Assembly (NCBI GenBank): GCA_963169475.1
Contig: CAUJFT010000326.1
Location: 1 to 19,961, forward strand
DNA from: Bacteroidota bacterium
Lineage (GTDB): Bacteria; Bacteroidota; Bacteroidia; J057
DNA: 19,961 bases
Direction: 5' to 3'
Positions 16,408 through 19,961 of the stretch are shown here, in pieces; position 1 is the first letter of the stretch, and every line of letters begins with the position of its first letter. The position numbers were made by a program, and so were the translations under genes. The notes beneath the pieces are model-generated. The model searched no databases and was not told where the DNA came from. It saw only the letters and a program-made list of their open reading frames with translations.

Positions 16408-17577
16408 TTAAGTCCGGATAATATTTCCTGAATTTACGTTCAGATTATTACTTAACTTTTTTTCTATAGCATCTCTACTTACACTAAGAATGAGTCCGAG
16501 AGAGAATCCGGTAAACAAGATAGAAGTTCCTCCCATACTGACCCAAGGCAAGGTAAGTCCCGTAACGGGAAGTAGCCCCACGGTTACTCCCATATTGATA
16601 AATGCTTGAAGCACCATCATAAAAGCCAACCCGGAGGCAACCAAAGCTCCGTAAGTTTTACTTACTGTAACAATCATTACCGTCCTGAATAGTAATGCCA
16701 AGTAAAGGCAAAGCACTACTATTCCGCCAAGCATTCCGTATTCTTCTATGATAATCGCATAGACGAAATCAGAAAAGGCAAGGGGTAAATAATTCCTCTG
16801 TACACTTCTTCCTGCTCCTTTGCCGAATATTCCTCCAGTAGCTACTGCAATATTAGATTGAAGAGCCTGATAGCTCCCGTCATAGCTTCCGTCCGGGCTT
16901 GCCACCAATTGTTCCTTGTAGGCTTTGAGCCTTGAGTTCCAAGTAGAAGCTCTTTTGGCGGTAGCAAAAAGCAAGAGAAGTCCAAACAATCCAATCAATA
17001 CAAGTAAACCGATATACTTTATTTCTACTCCGGAGATAAACATGATGACAAGGCTTGCCGCAAATAAAACCAAAGCCGTACTAAGATTTGTGGGGGCAAT
17101 AAGCCCACAAATAATACATACCCAGAAAATTGCGGGCAGAAACCCTTCGGTAAAGTCTTTAATCACCCCTTGCCGCAGTGTAAGCAATTTTGCAAGATAC
17201 ATAATCAGGGCGATTTTTGCCAGATCCGATGGTTGGAAAGACTGCCCGAATACGTTTATCCACCTTGACGCTTCATTTACCTCCTTGCCGCTCACTACTG
17301 TGTACATCAGGAGGGGTACAGAGATGAGCAAAAGCGTATTGGTTACCTTGGCAAATATTCTGTAATTGATAAGGTGAACGGCATAGACAATGACCACTCC
17401 AAGTATGAGTAGAATCGTATGCCTTAACAAATAGGACTCTGTATTCCCCCCCTTCATCCTAAACGCAAGCGTACTGGAGGCACTGTAAACCGCCAAGATG
17501 CTGATTAAGGAAAGGAGAAAAATTACAATCCAGATAATTTTATCGCCTTTGAGTTTTTGTAAAATCCAAGTAAACAC
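16408..17577 (-). CDS. ftsW: Septal peptidoglycan polymerase FtsW (SEDS family)
   Basis: FtsW is the SEDS glycosyltransferase that polymerises lipid II at the division site with its partner class B penicillin-binding protein. The 389-residue protein is strongly hydrophobic with about ten membrane helices. Family motifs are LAVYSAS (28-34), ASRWINVFGQSFQPSDLAK (103-121), the extracellular QSNIAVATGGIFGKGAGRSVQRNYLP (240-265), FSDFVYAIIIEEYG (268-281) with the conserved Asp270, and the C-terminal PVTGLTLPWVSMGGTSIL. Position between murD and murG supports FtsW rather than RodA. The start is a GTG at 17577, 7 bases after the murD stop; no in-frame ATG lies between that stop and Met41, and the N-terminal LKGDKIIWIVIFLLSLISI fits the family start. 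Confidence 0.97.
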   Translation of the reverse strand: MFTWILQKLKGDKIIWIVIFLLSLISILAVYSASSTLAFRMKGGNTESYLLRHTILLILGVVIVYAVHLINYRIFAKVTNTLLLISVPLLMYTVVSGKEVNEASRWINVFGQSFQPSDLAKIALIMYLAKLLTLRQGVIKDFTEGFLPAIFWVCIICGLIAPTNLSTALVLFAASLVIMFISGVEIKYIGLLVLIGLFGLLLLFATAKRASTWNSRLKAYKEQLVASPDGSYDGSYQALQSNIAVATGGIFGKGAGRSVQRNYLPLAFSDFVYAIIIEEYGMLGGIVVLCLYLALLFRTVMIVTVSKTYGALVASGLAFMMVLQAFINMGVTVGLLPVTGLTLPWVSMGGTSILFTGFSLGLILSVSRDAIEKKLSNNLNVNSGNIIRT

Positions 17578-17584
17578 GATATTT

Positions 17585-18907
17585 TTATATTAGATTTTTA
17601 ACATTTTCTTTAAATTGTTTGCCTCTGTCTTCGTAGTTCTTGAACAAATCAAAACTTGCGCAACAAGGAGAGAGAAGTACACAATCTCCGGAGCGAGAAA
17701 GGGTTTTGGCAATCATTATCGCTTCTTTCATATCCGAAGCATAGCTTATTTTAGGTACTTTATCCTCAAAGGCAGACTCAAGTTTTTCCTTGTAGGGTCC
17801 GAGTATTATCAACGCCTTTACTTTTTCTTCTGCAAATGAAATGAGAGAGGTATAGTCATTGCCTTTATCCACCCCGCCAGCAATCCAAATCACTGGTTGT
17901 GTCATACATTCTAAGGCGTACCATGCCGCATCTACATTAGTGGCTTTGGAATCATTGATGAATAATACTCCGTTTACTGTGGCTACTTTCTCGAGGCGGT
18001 GTTCAATCGCTTGAAATGAGGGGAGATGTTTTTGGATTTCTTCGGGAGATAATCCATAAGCTCTCACTGCCAAAATTGCTGCCATTGTATTTGCTTCATT
18101 GTGTTTTCCTGTAATCTGCATGGTTAAAAAATCATATTTTTCATTCTGCATGATGAGGTTACCAGAACTTGAAAAAATATCTGCCAATGGGTCTTGGATA
18201 CTAAAAGTTTTTTGTATGCCCATTGAGGGCTGAAAAGATAGCTCCTCCTTGGTGATAGGGTCATCGGTGTTCCAGATAAAAATGTCTTTTTCTGTCTGAA
18301 AACGACAAATCCCAAATTTGCTTGTAGCATAATTTTTCAACTTATAGTCATATCTATCCAAGTGGTCTTCGGTAATATTGGTTAGTACTGCTATATCTGG
18401 ACGAAAGGATTCAATATCATCAAGCTGAAAACTACTGATTTCTAGGACGTAAAGAGGCATGGGGTTTCGCGCAACTTGCCAAGCAAAGCTTTTACCTATA
18501 TTTCCTCCTAATCCTACATTTACTCCTGCCTTAGAAAGTAGGTGAAAAATAAGGGAAGCAGTGGTCGTTTTTCCGTTTGAACCGGTAACCGCTATAATTT
18601 TAGCACCCGTATATGAATAAGCAAATTCTATTTCAGAAACGATTTTTTTATCTCTTTTTCTTAATACTTTTATGACTTCTGCCTTTTCGGGAATACCGGG
18701 GCTTTTCATAATAATATCTGCTTCAAATAACTTCTCCAATGTGTGTTTATTTTCCTCAAAAGGAATACCTTCGGATTCGAGTACGGATTTGTATTGAGGC
18801 GCAATAAGCCCCGCATCGGATACCCACACCTCAAAGCCTTTTTCTTTGGCTAAGATTGCTGCTCCTATTCCACTTTCTCCGGCTCCAAGTATTCCTATTT
18901 TATTCAT
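17585..18907 (-). CDS. murD: UDP-N-acetylmuramoyl-L-alanine--D-glutamate ligase
   Basis: MurD adds D-glutamate to UDP-MurNAc-L-Ala using ATP. The 440-residue length is normal. Landmarks are the N-terminal nucleotide loop ILGAGESGIGAA (6-17), SPGIP (69-73), the ATP P-loop VTGSNGKTTTASL (107-119), NIGKSF, the EISSFQLDD motif, LTNITEDHLDRY, and the C-terminal NDSKATNVDA, WIAGGVDKGNDY and LLSPCCASFDLFKNYEDRG segments typical of MurD. The last motif commonly reads SPACASFD; here a second cysteine replaces alanine. It starts at an ATG 49 bases after the DinB-like gene and ends 7 bases before the GTG of ftsW. Confidence 0.98.
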   Translation of the reverse strand: MNKIGILGAGESGIGAAILAKEKGFEVWVSDAGLIAPQYKSVLESEGIPFEENKHTLEKLFEADIIMKSPGIPEKAEVIKVLRKRDKKIVSEIEFAYSYTGAKIIAVTGSNGKTTTASLIFHLLSKAGVNVGLGGNIGKSFAWQVARNPMPLYVLEISSFQLDDIESFRPDIAVLTNITEDHLDRYDYKLKNYATSKFGICRFQTEKDIFIWNTDDPITKEELSFQPSMGIQKTFSIQDPLADIFSSSGNLIMQNEKYDFLTMQITGKHNEANTMAAILAVRAYGLSPEEIQKHLPSFQAIEHRLEKVATVNGVLFINDSKATNVDAAWYALECMTQPVIWIAGGVDKGNDYTSLISFAEEKVKALIILGPYKEKLESAFEDKVPKISYASDMKEAIMIAKTLSRSGDCVLLSPCCASFDLFKNYEDRGKQFKENVKNLI

Positions 18908-18956
18908 AAACTTTATTGAGTTCTATTATATTATTTTTTTTCTCATTGGCTCCCCT

Positions 18957-19415
18957 TCACACTCCAAACTGTTGGAGGTGGTGGTCTGTGTGCATATAGA
19001 CTTGTCTTCCCCAATCTTCGGTCGAAAAGTTTCCAAAAATTGGGTGTTCTGGTGGCGTGAGGGTAGCGGCTTTTTCAAAATACAGTTGCATTTCGTCCAA
19101 TAACCTTTTTTTATCTTTCTCAAAGTCAGTCGGTTTCGTCCCGTCTCTTTGAGGATTGACTTCTTTAGCGGTATTTACATTTTTTTGAAAAGACCTTCCT
19201 CTAAGAACCATCTTTTTGAGCCAACTCATTCTTGTGAGAAAATTCCCAATATGTTTGGGACGCACTTCGCCGGAGGCTACTTTGAGGCTATCATACAAAT
19301 GACAAAGCATTTCGCCGGCATTCATCTTGCCCCAAAGTGCAATGGCATTAGGGGATAGTTTCTGAATCCTCTGTTCTAATTCATTTTTATCTGGTATATT
19401 GAAGAAGTTTTTCAT
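18957..19415 (-). CDS. DUF1569 / DinB-superfamily small protein embedded in the dcw cluster
   Basis: The 152-residue protein matches the DUF1569 pattern: an N-terminal helix with LSPNAIALWGKMNAGEMLCHLYDSL-like content (around 20-44), a basic middle (about 60-100), then HPIFGNFSTEDWGRQVYMHTDHHLQQFGV at the end. DinB-superfamily proteins are four-helix bundles that usually bind a metal with three histidines; His39 and the C-terminal His142, His145 and His146 are good candidates here. No catalytic role is known for DUF1569, though some DinB relatives are thiol-dependent S-transferases. It begins 3 bases after the mraY stop and is followed after 49 bases by murD, all on one strand, so it should be co-transcribed with cell wall genes. 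This position is normally empty in dcw clusters. A link to division or envelope stress is inference only. Confidence 0.85.
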   Translation of the reverse strand: MKNFFNIPDKNELEQRIQKLSPNAIALWGKMNAGEMLCHLYDSLKVASGEVRPKHIGNFLTRMSWLKKMVLRGRSFQKNVNTAKEVNPQRDGTKPTDFEKDKKRLLDEMQLYFEKAATLTPPEHPIFGNFSTEDWGRQVYMHTDHHLQQFGV

Positions 19416-19418
19416 TTC

Positions 19419-19961
19419 TTATCTCAATTTAAGCGTGGCAAAACATAATACACACAGTAAAATACAGATGATAAAAAAACGCATTACGATTTTAGATTCG
19501 TGCATCCCTCCAAGCTCATAGTGATGATGCAAAGGCGACATCCTAAACAATCGGTTTGCTCTTGCGTACTCCAACCCTTTTGTTCTTTTGAGGTATTTAA
19601 AATAAGCTACTTGTATAATAACGGAGAGGCTTTCTACGAAAAAAACGCCACACATAATCGGAATAAGCAACTCTTTTTTGACCATAAGTGCCATGATTGC
19701 AATAGCCCCCCCAAGCGCAAGGCTTCCGGTATCTCCCATAAATACTTGTGCAGGGTAGGTATTGTACCATAAAAATCCTACACAAGCCCCAACTAAGGCG
19801 GCTGCATAAATGATTAATTCAGCAGAGAGGGGAATATAGCTGATATTCAGGTAATCAGATAGAATCGCATTTCCTGACACATAAGCAAAAACCCCCAATG
19901 TTGTACCCACAATAGCCGAAGTACCTGCCGCAAGCCCGTCAATCCCATCAGTGATATTGAC
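19419..19961 (-). CDS. mraY: Phospho-N-acetylmuramoyl-pentapeptide transferase, C-terminal part (cut by window edge)
   Basis: MraY transfers phospho-MurNAc-pentapeptide to undecaprenyl phosphate, producing lipid I in the inner membrane. The frame is open to the right edge, giving 180 visible residues; the N-terminal half is outside. The first visible residues are VNITDGIDGLAAG, the conserved Mg-binding motif. Next come several membrane helices, the cytoplasmic-loop motif FMGDTGSLALGGAIA, and the diagnostic MSPLHHHYELGGMHESKIVMRF loop. The last helix ends FATLKLR, the usual MraY terminus. It is the first visible gene of this dcw segment; mraZ, rsmH, ftsL, ftsI and murE probably lie further upstream, outside the window. 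Confidence 0.97.
   Translation of the reverse strand, partial: VNITDGIDGLAAGTSAIVGTTLGVFAYVSGNAILSDYLNISYIPLSAELIIYAAALVGACVGFLWYNTYPAQVFMGDTGSLALGGAIAIMALMVKKELLIPIMCGVFFVESLSVIIQVAYFKYLKRTKGLEYARANRLFRMSPLHHHYELGGMHESKIVMRFFIICILLCVLCFATLKLR

Overview
The window looks like a chromosomal segment from a Bacteroidota (Bacteroidetes) bacterium. The evidence is a giant secreted protein ending in a type B (gliding-motility-associated) type IX secretion sorting domain, an FtsZ with the Bacteroidota-style tail, a SusD-like-neighbourhood type of lipoprotein (DUF4249-like), promoter elements of the TAnnTTTG type, few clear Shine-Dalgarno sequences, and moderately AT-rich DNA. The genus cannot be told from the sequence.

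Layout from left to right. Positions 1-740 (minus) hold the N-terminal part of a YifB/ComM-type AAA+ ATPase, cut by the window edge. Positions 954-6686 (minus) hold one 1910-residue surface or secreted protein: signal peptide, about 16 PKD-type repeats, about four fibronectin-III-like repeats, and a T9SS type B sorting domain. Positions 6902-8416 (minus) hold a two-gene unit, panB (pantothenate synthesis) followed by a short RluA-family pseudouridine synthase. Positions 8694-9812 (plus) hold the only plus-strand gene, an outer-membrane lipoprotein candidate, divergent from panB and convergent with ftsZ. Its last 20 codons, stop codon and 13 bases beyond are duplicated in tandem (76 bp, one mismatch). 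The convergent gap to ftsZ (9813-10128) is filled by this duplicate and several hairpins, two of which look like terminators facing in opposite directions.

Positions 10129-19961 (minus) are the distal part of the division and cell wall (dcw) cluster. In transcription order it reads mraY (partial), a DUF1569/DinB-like small gene, murD, ftsW, murG, murC, ftsQ, ftsA, ftsZ. Gaps are 3, 49, 7, 4, 13, 13, 81 and 48 bases, so this is probably one operon. MraY makes lipid I, MurD and MurC build the UDP-MurNAc peptide, MurG makes lipid II, FtsW polymerises it at the septum, FtsQ links the divisome across the inner membrane, and FtsA anchors FtsZ. No ddl lies between murC and ftsQ and no murB is present.

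I found no wholly new system. The items most worth a second look are the DinB-like gene embedded in the dcw cluster, the recent 76-bp tail duplication, the giant PKD protein with a cysteine pair in every repeat, and the hairpin-rich end of ftsZ. No tRNA, rRNA, CRISPR array, insertion sequence or prophage gene is visible.
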